Below, piece by piece: positions 7,571 through 15,453 of a stretch of 42,788 bases of DNA. The DNA lies in NCBI GenBank assembly GCA_944323255.1, contig CALURU010000019.1:1-42788 (forward strand), in the 5' to 3' direction. This DNA is from Candidatus Gastranaerophilales bacterium (GTDB lineage: Bacteria; Cyanobacteriota; Vampirovibrionia; Gastranaerophilales; Gastranaerophilaceae). A program made the translations under genes and the position numbers. The first letter of the stretch is position 1; each line of letters begins with the position of its first letter. A model generated the notes under the pieces. It made no database searches. It saw only the letters and a program-made list of their open reading frames with translations, and was not told the origin of the DNA.

Positions 7571-8935
7571 ATGCGTCAAAGACCTAAAGAACAAGATAAG
7601 ATTGAGCGCAGACATAATTTTCTTCCGGTAGAAGAGAACTTTACGCCGGAGCAGGTAAAAGAAGAGGCTGGAAGATGCCTGAGCTGTAAAAATCCCCGTT
7701 GTGTAAAAGGGTGTCCGGTAAATATAGATATTCCGGGGTTTATAAAGGCTTTAAAAGAAGATAATTTAGATGCAGCAGGAGAAGTTATAAGAAACACCAG
7801 TATGCTTCCGTCAGTCTGCGGTCGTGTATGCCCTCAGGAGAGACAGTGTGAAGGGCAGTGTGTTTTAGGCATTAAGGGTGAAGCTGTTGCGATAGGGGCT
7901 TTGGAACGGTATGTCGGGGATAATACTTCTGCGAAGCCTGTTGAAATCATTCCTACCGGTAAAAAAGTTGCAATTGTAGGCTCGGGATGTGCAGGTATTA
8001 CGGCGGCATCAGATTTAAGAAAAGCTGGTCATGAGGTTACAATATTTGAGGCATTGCACGAGTTTGGCGGAGTTTTAAGGTATGGTATACCGCCATTCAG
8101 ACTTCCGAGAACTGTTTTGGATAGAGAAATAAATAACCTTAAAGCAATGGGTGTAAAATTTGAAAAGAATGTTATTGTCGGGAAGTCAATTACGCTAAAA
8201 CAGTTAAAGGAACAAGGTTATGATGCTATATTTATTTGCTCCGGTGCAGGACTTCCTAAGATGATGAATATACCTGGAGAAAATCTTAATGGGGTTTATT
8301 CTGCAAATGAGTTCTTAACAAGGGTAAATTTGATGCATGCAAACGAAGCAGATTCTGCAACACCTTTAAGAGTTGGAAAATCAGTTGCAGTAATCGGCGG
8401 CGGGAACGTTGCCATGGATGCTGCAAGAACTGCCGTAAGGGTCGGGTTTGAAAAAGTCTATATTGTATATAGAAGAACAGAAGCTGAGCTTCCGGCACGT
8501 TTGGAAGAAATCAGGCATGCAAAAGAAGAAGGCGTAATGTTCCATTTTCTTCAAGCACCGGTTGAAATTTATGATAAAGACGGTTATGTAAATGGAATGA
8601 AATTTGAGATAATGGAGCTTGGTGAGCCTGATGAGTCAGGAAGGCGGAGACCTGTCGGAACAGGGCATTATACAGATCTGGATGTTGATTCTGTAATTGT
8701 AGCTCTGGGTACCGGACCAAATCCTATTATTCAAAAATCAGCACACTTAGACGGATTGGACTTCAATACAGATGCCAAAGGGTATTTTACGGTTGATCCT
8801 GAGACGAGAGAAACATCAATTTCTACTATATATGCAGGAGGTGACGTAGCGCCTGTTGGTGCATCAAATGCAATAAATGCAATGGGTGCAGGTAAAAAGG
8901 CTGCAAAGGCAATAAATGAATATTTGCAAAAATAA
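7571..8935 (+). CDS. gltA: Glutamate synthase small-subunit family flavoprotein (GltA/GltD type)
   Basis: An NADPH-binding FAD/Fe-S protein that passes electrons to glutamate synthase or, in related enzymes, to ferredoxin. The N-terminal part carries two cysteine clusters (CLSCKNPRCVKGCP and CGRVCPQERQCEGQCV) for [4Fe-4S] centres. The FAD motif VAIVGSGCAGITAASDLRKAG and the NADPH motif VAVIGGGNVAMDAARTAVRVG follow, and the protein ends with IYAGGDVAPVGASNAINAMGAG. The 454 residues match the homotetrameric GltA type. The ATG at 7571 has AAGGAG at 7556-7561; the in-frame TTG at 7565 sits too close to it. No large GltB gene and no NfnA-type partner adjoins, so glutamate synthesis versus NfnB-like electron bifurcation cannot be settled from context. 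Confidence 0.88.
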   Translation: MRQRPKEQDKIERRHNFLPVEENFTPEQVKEEAGRCLSCKNPRCVKGCPVNIDIPGFIKALKEDNLDAAGEVIRNTSMLPSVCGRVCPQERQCEGQCVLGIKGEAVAIGALERYVGDNTSAKPVEIIPTGKKVAIVGSGCAGITAASDLRKAGHEVTIFEALHEFGGVLRYGIPPFRLPRTVLDREINNLKAMGVKFEKNVIVGKSITLKQLKEQGYDAIFICSGAGLPKMMNIPGENLNGVYSANEFLTRVNLMHANEADSATPLRVGKSVAVIGGGNVAMDAARTAVRVGFEKVYIVYRRTEAELPARLEEIRHAKEEGVMFHFLQAPVEIYDKDGYVNGMKFEIMELGEPDESGRRRPVGTGHYTDLDVDSVIVALGTGPNPIIQKSAHLDGLDFNTDAKGYFTVDPETRETSISTIYAGGDVAPVGASNAINAMGAGKKAAKAINEYLQK

Positions 8936-8946
8936 CTTAAAAAAAG

Positions 8947-8975
8947 TTTACAAGATATTTGTTTTATGATATAGT
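8947..8975 (+). promoter_or_regulatory. Sigma-70-type promoter for pilT
   Basis: TTTACA (8947-8952), 17-bp spacer, TATAGT (8970-8975). It predicts a leader of about 78 nt. The leader contains a weak hairpin followed by TTTTT just before the start codon (AAGCC ... GGGCTTTTT, about 9032-9057). Confidence 0.6.
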
Positions 8976-9059
8976 TTTTATGTAAAAGAGTGCTAACGAG
9001 GGAGTGTATAACAAAAACAAAAGATACAACCCCGGAAGCCGCAAAATGAGGGCTTTTTA

Positions 9060-10130
9060 ATGCTTATAGAAAAATATTTGGAAGTTGTAGTTAAACAAAG
9101 AGGGTCAGACCTCCATATTTCTGCAGGTCTGCCTCCGGTCGTTCGTATAGACGGTAATCTCCAGCGTATGGATGTGCCGGCTCTGAAACCGGAAGAAGTT
9201 GAGTTGCTTCTGTTTCCAATGTTGAACAAAGAGCAGAGACGTAAACTGGAACAAGATTGGGAATTAGACTTTTCATACGGTATTCAGGGATTGAGCCGTT
9301 TCAGGGTTAATATTTATAAGGATAGAGGAAATTATGCAGCTGCATTCCGTGTAATTGCATCTAAAGTTCCGTCTTTTAAAGAATTAGGCTTATCTGATAC
9401 GGTTAGAAAGATTGCAGAAAAACCACGCGGACTGGTTCTTGTAACAGGTCCTACCGGTTCCGGTAAATCAACTACTCTGGCAGCGATGATTAATTACATT
9501 AACGAGAGCAGATCAGAGCATATTTTGACAATTGAAGACCCTATCGAATTTATTCACCCGTCAAAACGTTCTATTATTCACCAGAGAGAATTAGGTCAGG
9601 ATACAAGAAGTTTCGCAAACGCTTTGAAATCAGCACTTCGTGAAGACCCTGATATCATTCTGGTAGGTGAGATGCGTGACTTGGATACAATTCGTTTGGC
9701 TCTGACAGCCGCTGAAACAGGTCACTTGGTATTTGGTACTTTGCACACCTCTTCTGCTTCACAAACAATTGACCGTATTATCGACGTATTCCCTGAAGGT
9801 CAGCAGCAACAGGTTCGTGTACAGCTTTCTAACTCATTAGTTGCTGTATTCTCACAAACTCTGTTACCACTTCTTCAGGCAGATGGTACAAAGAGCGGTC
9901 GTGTTATGGCTCAGGAAGTTATGCTGGTTATACCTGCAATTGCTAACCTGATTCGTGAGGCTAAGGCAGCACAGATTTATTCAACAATGCAGACCAACTC
10001 CGGTTTCGGTATGCAAACTCTTGAAATGTCACTTAGAGATTTGTATATGAGAAAGAAAATTACTCTAGAGGATGCGCTGGCTCGTTCAAGTCGTCCGGAA
10101 GAATTCAAGAGAGGTTTGCAGAATTCATAA
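9060..10130 (+). CDS. pilT: Twitching motility retraction ATPase PilT
   Basis: Hexameric cytoplasmic ATPase that depolymerises type IV pili. Visible are the Walker A GPTGSGKSTTLAAMINYIN (130 on), the Asp box with EDPIEF, HQRELGQDT, the Walker B-like region DPDIILVGEMRDLDTI, and the His box AAETGHLVFGTLHT. The C terminus matches PilT retraction ATPases (VMLVIPAIANLIREAKAAQI, and MQTLEMSL rather than a PilB-type zinc motif). The 356-residue length is standard. GAGG at 9047-9050 precedes the ATG, and a good promoter lies at 8947-8975. No other pilus gene is in the window. PilU is the main alternative, but the overall match favours PilT. Confidence 0.93.
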   Translation: MLIEKYLEVVVKQRGSDLHISAGLPPVVRIDGNLQRMDVPALKPEEVELLLFPMLNKEQRRKLEQDWELDFSYGIQGLSRFRVNIYKDRGNYAAAFRVIASKVPSFKELGLSDTVRKIAEKPRGLVLVTGPTGSGKSTTLAAMINYINESRSEHILTIEDPIEFIHPSKRSIIHQRELGQDTRSFANALKSALREDPDIILVGEMRDLDTIRLALTAAETGHLVFGTLHTSSASQTIDRIIDVFPEGQQQQVRVQLSNSLVAVFSQTLLPLLQADGTKSGRVMAQEVMLVIPAIANLIREAKAAQIYSTMQTNSGFGMQTLEMSLRDLYMRKKITLEDALARSSRPEEFKRGLQNS

Positions 10131-10147
10131 AAATTTTCAAAATAAAA

Positions 10148-10176
10148 AGAGGCGAGTTTATACCGTCTCTTTTTTT
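10148..10176 (+). terminator. Intrinsic terminator of pilT
   Basis: AGAGGCG (10148-10154) and CGTCTCT (10164-10170) pair over 7 bp with one G-T, followed by a T tract. Confidence 0.85.
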
Positions 10177-10263
10177 ATGCCTAAAAGATTGATTTTTACT
10201 AGTGTTTGTACTACATTTAATATTGTATAGAGAAAAGCTTTTACAAAAAGGAGGAAGCATTCT

Positions 10264-11862
10264 ATGGAAACATACGGAATCGAAAAATTTGGTATTATCG
10301 CACCAAAGGCAGTTTATCGTAATTTAACTCCTGCCCAGTTGACAGAAGCAGCATTACGTAGAGGTGAAGGCTCTTTGAGCAATACAGGTGCCCTTGTTGT
10401 TACAACAGGTAAATACACCGGACGTTCACCTAAAGACAAATTTATCGTAGATACAGAAAGTATCCACAATGACATTGCTTGGGGTAAAGTTAACCGCCCT
10501 ATAAGCAGAGAAAAATTTAATTCAATCAAGGGTAAGATTGCAGCATATTTGCAAAATCGTGAAGTGTTTATTTTTGATGGTTTTGCAGGGGCAGACAAAA
10601 CTTATACCCAAAAATTCAGAGTAATTAATGAACTTGCAAGCCAAAATTTATTTATTCACCAGTTGTTAATAAGACCAACTGCTGAAGAGTTGGCAAATTA
10701 TGGCGAAGCTGATTACACTATTCTTTGTGCTCCTGGTTTCAAATGTGATCCGGAAGTAGATGGTGTAAATTCAGAAGCTTGTATCGCTATTGATTATGAA
10801 GCTCATGAAATTATAATTTGCGGTTCTCAATACGCAGGTGAAATCAAGAAATCAGTATTTGCAACTATGAACTATATTATGACTAAGAAGAATGTTCTTC
10901 CTATGCACTGTTCAGCAAATATGGATCCAAAGACCGGCGAAACTGCTGTATTCTTTGGTCTTTCAGGAACTGGTAAAACAACTCTGTCGGCAGATCCGAA
11001 CCGTAAGTTAATCGGTGATGATGAACACGGTTGGTCTCCGGATGGCGTATTCAACTTTGAAGGCGGATGCTATGCAAAATGTATTAACCTCTCTGCTGAA
11101 CACGAACCTGAAATCTATAATGCGATTAAGTTTGGTTCACTTGTAGAAAACGTTATTATGGATCCAGAAACAAGAGAATTTGATTTCAACGATGGTTCAT
11201 TAACAGAAAACACACGTGTAGGTTATCCGATTAACTACATTGATAACGCTCAAATCCCTAGTATGGGTGGTATTCCAAAGGTTGTTATCTTCTTAACAGC
11301 TGATGCATTCGGCGTATTGCCTCCAATTTCAAGATTGGATAAGAACGCTGCAATGTACCACTTTGTAACAGGATTTACTTCAAAATTAGCAGGTACTGAA
11401 AGAGGTGTTACTGAGCCGCAGCCGACATTCTCAACATTGTTTGGCGAACCGTTTATGCCGATGGATGCTTCAGTCTATGCAAAAATGCTCGGTGAAAAAT
11501 TAGAAAAATACGGTACAAAAGTATACTTAGTTAACACCGGTTGGGCAGGCGGAAGCGCATCTTCAGGCGCTAAACGTATGAAACTTGCTTACACAAGAGC
11601 TATGGTAACAGCTGCATTGAACGGTTCATTTGATAGTGTTGAATTTAAACACCATGATGTATTCAATGTAGATTATCCTACATCTTGTCCTGATGTACCT
11701 TCTGAAATGCTTGATGCAAGAGGTATGTGGTCAGATAAGAATGCTTATGATGCTGCTGCTAACAAGCTTGCTCAAATGTTTGCAGATAACTTTGCCGCTA
11801 AATATCCAAATATGCCGGCTGAAATTGTTAATGCAGGTCCTAGAGCTACAGCAAACGTTTAA
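10264..11862 (+). CDS. pckA: Phosphoenolpyruvate carboxykinase (ATP)
   Basis: Gluconeogenic enzyme converting oxaloacetate and ATP to PEP, CO2 and ADP; in anaerobes it may run toward CO2 fixation. The 532 residues match the ATP-dependent class. Motifs: YTGRSPKDKF near 51, MHCSANM at 214-220 (metal and substrate contacts), the P-loop GLSGTGKTTLSADP (232 on), DDEHGW (metal-binding), RVGYPI near 321, and NTGWAGG near 428. GGAGGA lies just upstream of the ATG at normal spacing. The gene stands alone between terminators at 10148 and 11882, so it has its own promoter in 10177-10263, though I cannot fix the boxes with confidence. Confidence 0.96.
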   Translation: METYGIEKFGIIAPKAVYRNLTPAQLTEAALRRGEGSLSNTGALVVTTGKYTGRSPKDKFIVDTESIHNDIAWGKVNRPISREKFNSIKGKIAAYLQNREVFIFDGFAGADKTYTQKFRVINELASQNLFIHQLLIRPTAEELANYGEADYTILCAPGFKCDPEVDGVNSEACIAIDYEAHEIIICGSQYAGEIKKSVFATMNYIMTKKNVLPMHCSANMDPKTGETAVFFGLSGTGKTTLSADPNRKLIGDDEHGWSPDGVFNFEGGCYAKCINLSAEHEPEIYNAIKFGSLVENVIMDPETREFDFNDGSLTENTRVGYPINYIDNAQIPSMGGIPKVVIFLTADAFGVLPPISRLDKNAAMYHFVTGFTSKLAGTERGVTEPQPTFSTLFGEPFMPMDASVYAKMLGEKLEKYGTKVYLVNTGWAGGSASSGAKRMKLAYTRAMVTAALNGSFDSVEFKHHDVFNVDYPTSCPDVPSEMLDARGMWSDKNAYDAAANKLAQMFADNFAAKYPNMPAEIVNAGPRATANV

Positions 11863-11881
11863 GTTGATTTTATTTAAATCG

Positions 11882-11912
11882 AAAAGCGCCGTAAATTTTA
11901 CGGCGCTTTTTT
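11882..11912 (+). terminator. Strong intrinsic terminator of pckA
   Basis: AAAGCGCCGTAAA pairs perfectly with TTTTACGGCGCTTT and is followed by T residues. Confidence 0.95.
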
Positions 11913-11996
11913 GTTGCAAATCAGACCTGTATTTTTTTGTTCACTATTATTATGTTCAATATAACATACTTACGGCGCAGGACTTGTTAAAAACCT

Positions 11997-12023
11997 GTAG
12001 GTCAGGTTTCACCTGACAATAAC
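11997..12023. repeat. Dispersed palindrome, GTCAGGT/ACCTGAC type
   Basis: GTAGGTCAGGTTTCACCTGA followed by CAATAAC. The preceding 20 bp (GACTTGTTAAAAACCT) also precede the copy at 12869, so the two share a longer unit. Confidence 0.85.
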
Positions 12024-12051
12024 TTTTTTAAATATACATTTTTCTAATTCT

Positions 12052-12843
12052 GACAGTGGCGGCGTCCTCCCGAGCATATCTTAGCGAGGGTCAAAGTACG
12101 GGTTTACCCGTTATATCCATTTGAACTTATGCTCGTAAGAGCATCGTAAACAACAAAAATTTCTTCTTTTTTGCTTCGTTTTTTCTTCTTTGTTTTTTTA
12201 AGAAGAAAAAATGAAGAGATAATATTTGTACTTTTCTTTCTCTTTTGTTGCGGGTCAAAGAGAAAGAAAACTACGAAAAGAAAGAGAAACAACGCAAATG
12301 TTTTCGACGCTCTTACGAGCGATGGTTTGAATGGATATTGCAGGCAGAGCCTGCACTCTTTCGCTCGCTATTGTTATGCTAACGCATAACACGCTCGCGG
12401 CGCGAAAGCTTGTTAGTTCAGACAGTGGCGGCGTCCTCCCGAGCGTATCTTAGCGAGGGTCAAAGTACGGGTTTACTCGTTATATCCATTTGAACTTATG
12501 CTCGTAAGAGCATCGTAAACAACAAAAATTTCTTCTTTTTTGCTTCGTTTTTTCTTCTTTCATTTTTAAAGAAGAAAAAATGAAGAAATAATATTTGTAC
12601 TTTTCTTTCTCTTTTGTTGCGAAATGAAGAGTTTATCAAGAAATTTTCAAGCCTGTAGTCATACCTACCAACCCAATGCATTTACCCCGAAAAGATACCA
12701 AAAGAAAGAGAAACAACGCAAATGTTTTCAACGCTCTTACGAGCGATGGTATGAATGGATGCTGCATGCGGCGCCTGCACTCTTACGCTCGCTATTGCTA
12801 TGCTGACGCATAACACGCTCGCGGCGCAAAGGTTTGTTGATTC
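12052..12843. repeat. Two tandem copies of a ~370-bp hairpin-rich intergenic element
   Basis: GACAGTGGCGGCGTCCTCCC starts copies at 12052 and 12421 (period 369 bp). The second copy runs to about 12843 because a segment near 12622-12690 is replaced by about 70 bp that include the ACCCAATGCATTTACCCC module of the 51-bp repeat. Each copy is a chain of small palindromes: TGCTCGTAAGAGCA, TTTTTTCTTCTT/AAGAAGAAAAAA, CTTTCTCTTTTG/CAAAGAGAAAG, CGCTCTTACGAGCG, GCAGGCAGAGCCTGC and GTTATGC/GCATAAC. Short open frames inside the copies differ in frame and sequence, so they are not coding. The whole of 11913-13040 has no recognisable gene. Confidence 0.88.
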
Positions 12844-12868
12844 TGACGGCAAGACTTGTTAAAAACCT

Positions 12869-12895
12869 GTAGGTCAGGCTCTGCCTGACAATAAC
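12869..12895. repeat. Dispersed palindrome, GTCAGGC/GCCTGAC type
   Basis: GTAGGTCAGGCTCTGCCTGA followed by CAATAAC. Relative to the copy at 11997 the stem has C and G in place of T and A at opposed positions, a compensated change. Confidence 0.85.
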
Positions 12896-12898
12896 TAA

Positions 12899-12943
12899 AG
12901 AGATTCTTCGCCTCCGAATTACTATCGGGCTCAGAATGACATG
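12899..12943. repeat. Dispersed intergenic sequence of the ATTCTTCGCC...CTCAGAATGAC kind
   Basis: GAGATTCTTCGCC and GGGCTCAGAATGACA flank a short middle. CTCAGAATGACGGCAC at position 1 is a partial second copy. Similar text is common between genes of many gut bacteria; that is recollection, not a search. Confidence 0.55.
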
Positions 12944-13043
12944 GCACTTTAACAGAATAACTTACAGCCGAAGAACTATAGATGGGCAAAACGTAAGTGT
13001 GCCAAGATTTTAACGGCTAATTCGTTCTACGGTTTGACCTTAA

Positions 13044-13074
13044 AAAAGACTCCGTAAAAATTACGGAGTCTTTT
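13044..13074. terminator. Terminator of the AAA ATPase gene
   Basis: AAAAGACTCCGTAA and TTACGGAGTCTTTT pair over 14 bp with a 3-nt loop. T-rich flanks on both strands make it potentially bidirectional; the minus-strand AAA ATPase gene ends just upstream. Confidence 0.93.
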
Positions 13075-13078
13075 CTAT

Positions 13079-14596
13079 TTAAGAAGTTTGATTTTTTATA
13101 AAACCTACCGGTTTTCTTGAAGTATCTTTTTTGTCTTTCAAGAAATCATTTAAGGCTTTGTCAAAATCTTCCTGTGCGATTTTAAAACCTGAAATATCAA
13201 GACTTGTTAGTTTGCTGTTTTCCATTTTGTCAAAGATTCCGGTTCTGACAAATCCGTTGTTATGTGCTTCATTAACAATATGTCTCATATCTGCTCCGGT
13301 TGCTTTTGCTTCTACAAGCTTGTCAAGCATTTTTTCAATATCAACATTCTCGTCAACTTTGCGGTTTTTGGTGTTTATTTTAAAGATTTCTCTTAACCCC
13401 TCTTTGTCTGGCGGTGTAACTTCATAGTGTTTGCCAAATCGTCCTGAACGTGTAATTGCACTGTCAAGTGCTTTATAGTTGTTTGTGGCGGCGACTACAT
13501 AAACGTCAGCATTCTCGTTGTCAATGTCCGTCATCAGTGTGAGGATCTGGTTTACAACTTTGTCTCCGTATACATCACGGCTGTCACGCTTTCTTGCAAC
13601 GGCATCAAATTCGTCAACAAATATAATTGTTGGCTGATTTTCTTTAGCCTCTTCAAATAAATTTCTCCAGTTGGCTTCTGATTCACCGACCCATTTTGAT
13701 TCCAGATCAAGTCCGTTAAGGCTGATAAAATTTGCACCTGCTTCATTTGCCAGTGCCCTTGCAATGTGTGTTTTGCCTGTTCCCGGAGGACCATAGAGAA
13801 TAAAACCATGGTTAAGCTCCATTCCCTCATATGCTTCCGGATAGCGAATAGGATATATTACATCCTTCTTTAATGAAGTTTTTAATTCCTGCAAGCCACC
13901 AACCTGCTCAAAGGTGACAGGTGTTGTTGTTTTCTGGTGTGTACGCATAAGCTGAGAAATTGTCTTTTTATTTATTTTTTCAATGTTTTTATTAGCCTCT
14001 TTTTCAAAATCAAATGCTTTTGCAAAGTTTTTTCTGTACATGCTTAAATCTGTTTTAGGCTTCTCTTTTATTGTTAGTAAATTCCCATTAATAGATATAA
14101 TATCATCCTCTATAACATAAAAGCTGTCATGAGGTTTGAGAGGATACGTTTTGGTATTTGAAGTCAGAGGGAGTTCAAAATCGTTAAGATTTATGACCTC
14201 TGTATCTCCGATAGAGTTTTTAAAAAATCCAAGTTTGCCTCCAAGCGTTTCATCCTGAATAAAAAATCCACGTTTTATGGTGTTTTTTACCAGTCCGGCA
14301 CTTTTGTACATTTCTTTTGCACATTCGTGCAGGTTCTTTCCTACAAGAATCATATCCTCGAGTTTGAAATTTTGAAACAGGGAAGCAAGTTTATCATCCA
14401 GAGGAATTTGTTTTATCAGCATGCGTGAAATGTCTATTGTAGCTTTAAAATTTACCATTGACTGATTGCAGGTTAAATTTAAGTGATTAAGATCGACTAG
14501 ATCTGTTCTGCCTTCAGGTGTCACTTCATTTTTAGTTTTACTAATCGCAGGGCTGCTGTAATAGTTTGTTCTTGCTGTGATTGGATTGATTCTCAT
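13079..14596 (-). CDS. AAA-family ATPase with an uncharacterised N-terminal half
   Basis: A 505-residue protein. Its C-terminal half is a classic AAA module close to Cdc48, proteasomal or FtsH ATPases: VGGLQELK (about 232), Walker A GPPGTGKTH (about 269-277), Walker B IIFVDEFDAVARKR (about 324), and the second region of homology AATNNYKALDSAITRSGRFG with Arg fingers. The 220-residue N-terminal half matches nothing I recognise and has no protease motif or membrane segment, so substrate and role are unknown. The start is ATG 14596, preceded by GAGGAGG at 14601-14607; the upstream in-frame TTG at 14623 lies inside a terminator hairpin and is rejected. The N terminus includes FKATIDIS, similar to short FKA-type segments I associate with Gastranaerophilales proteins (recollection). 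A folded leader and terminator precede it. Confidence 0.85.
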   Translation of the reverse strand: MRINPITARTNYYSSPAISKTKNEVTPEGRTDLVDLNHLNLTCNQSMVNFKATIDISRMLIKQIPLDDKLASLFQNFKLEDMILVGKNLHECAKEMYKSAGLVKNTIKRGFFIQDETLGGKLGFFKNSIGDTEVINLNDFELPLTSNTKTYPLKPHDSFYVIEDDIISINGNLLTIKEKPKTDLSMYRKNFAKAFDFEKEANKNIEKINKKTISQLMRTHQKTTTPVTFEQVGGLQELKTSLKKDVIYPIRYPEAYEGMELNHGFILYGPPGTGKTHIARALANEAGANFISLNGLDLESKWVGESEANWRNLFEEAKENQPTIIFVDEFDAVARKRDSRDVYGDKVVNQILTLMTDIDNENADVYVVAATNNYKALDSAITRSGRFGKHYEVTPPDKEGLREIFKINTKNRKVDENVDIEKMLDKLVEAKATGADMRHIVNEAHNNGFVRTGIFDKMENSKLTSLDISGFKIAQEDFDKALNDFLKDKKDTSRKPVGFIKNQTS

Positions 14597-14621
14597 AGTA
14601 TCCTCCTCTAATCGTAAATAC

Positions 14622-14655
14622 AAAAAGGCTTATAAATTATTCTGAATTTACAAGC
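14622..14655 (-). terminator. Leader terminator (attenuator) before the AAA ATPase gene
   Basis: On the minus strand GGCTTGTAAATT pairs with AATTTATAAGCC over 12 bp (one G-U) and runs into TTTTTG. It ends about 15 nt before the Shine-Dalgarno sequence, so termination here would stop the gene being read. This is the usual layout of a regulated leader. Confidence 0.8.
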
Positions 14656-14673
14656 CCCGTTTAAATATTTTAG

Positions 14674-14792
14674 TTTTGACCGTTAACAAAGTTGCAAATT
14701 CACCATACATGAGCACGATAGAATGACCGCCATAACCACATGGTTGCTCATCACAGATACATGTTTCTTTAGTGAATGAATATTAGTCAAAA
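14674..14792 (-). promoter_or_regulatory. Folded 5' leader, candidate riboswitch or structured RNA
   Basis: Three nested helices separated by internal loops are visible. The outer helix is GTCAAAA with TTTTGAC (14786-14792 / 14674-14680). The middle one is GTGAAT with ATTCAC (14772-14777 / 14698-14703). The inner one is ATGAGCA with TGCTCAT (14745-14751 / 14709-14715, listed as plus-strand positions). A short AACC-AUGU-GGTT hairpin lies within. It precedes an intrinsic terminator and the AAA ATPase gene. It matches none of the riboswitch consensus sequences I can recall (TPP, cobalamin, SAM, c-di-GMP, c-di-AMP, glycine, fluoride, THF, preQ1). The rest of 14793-14953 shows no gene. Confidence 0.55.
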
Positions 14793-14953
14793 TTATCCCT
14801 TTTTAAAATTGTAACTTTTACACTATATATTATGTTTTAAAATCTGTCAATAGTTTTGTTGGACAGACCGGTAAAATATTGATTCGTGAAGGGTTAAGCG
14901 TGAGAAGTGAATGGAGTATTAAAACATTGTCGATTCGGTATACAAATCCGTCA

Positions 14954-15361
14954 TTAACTGGAATATTTATTTTTCTTTAAATAGGAATCAAAGCTTTTAT
15001 CTTCAACTTTATATCCGCAGCCTTCGTGAAGTTTCCCTGGATATGAAATTTTCTTTGCCGGATAATTCCTGCACATTCTAAGGCGCTTGTCATACACAGA
15101 ACACAACCCTTCTTCTGTTACATATTTGCAGGCAAAAATTAGATTTCCTTCTTCATCTTTTCCCCTTATATAAAACCGTCTGTAGGATGGAAATAAAAAT
15201 TGCATTATTTTAAAATCGGTTGTTGTATAAGTGTCAAAACTATACATATATCTACAGCACTTCCCGCATTTGAGACAGTGACCGGTAATTTTATATTCCA
15301 TTTTTTCAGGAACAAAATATGATAAAAATTCGTTTTTTAGAATTGTCAAAAAACTTAACAT
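14954..15361 (-). CDS. YkgJ-family cysteine-cluster protein
   Basis: Small protein of the CxxCGxCC family, thought to bind a metal or Fe-S centre; the cellular role is not established. Cysteines are CLKCGKCC near the N terminus, CKYVTEEGLC and MCRNYP in the middle, and GCGY near the end, which is the standard order. The start is uncertain: ATG at 15361 is used here, but TTG at 15370 lies at better spacing from GGGAG, and a longer frame runs to 15418. It is transcribed away from the PBP1A gene, with only about 90 bp between them. A second family member lies at 32505-33137. Confidence 0.78.
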   Translation of the reverse strand: MLSFLTILKNEFLSYFVPEKMEYKITGHCLKCGKCCRYMYSFDTYTTTDFKIMQFLFPSYRRFYIRGKDEEGNLIFACKYVTEEGLCSVYDKRLRMCRNYPAKKISYPGKLHEGCGYKVEDKSFDSYLKKNKYSS

Positions 15362-15453
15362 TATGTTCAAAAAACTCCCACGCAGATATTTATCTGTTAG
15401 AATGATATCATGGTACAAGGTTTGAGAGATAAAATCAATAAAGGATTATTTAT

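Noticed and set aside
7571..8935. NfnB (electron-bifurcating transhydrogenase subunit) as the firm call
   Set aside because: The sequence family overlaps with GltA, but no NfnA partner is adjacent, so only the broader call is made.
9000..9059. Riboswitch in the pilT leader
   Set aside because: The leader is only about 78 nt with one weak hairpin; it does not match a c-di-GMP or preQ1 motif as I know them.
12104..12806. Several 60-70-residue open frames on both strands within the tandem element
   Set aside because: They coincide with palindromic repeats, differ in frame between copies and have biased composition (KKRKR, FFFLF); there are no ribosome sites.
14597..14623. N-terminal extension of the AAA ATPase to TTG 14623
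   Set aside because: That codon lies in the terminator U tract, and an ideal GAGGAGG precedes ATG 14596.
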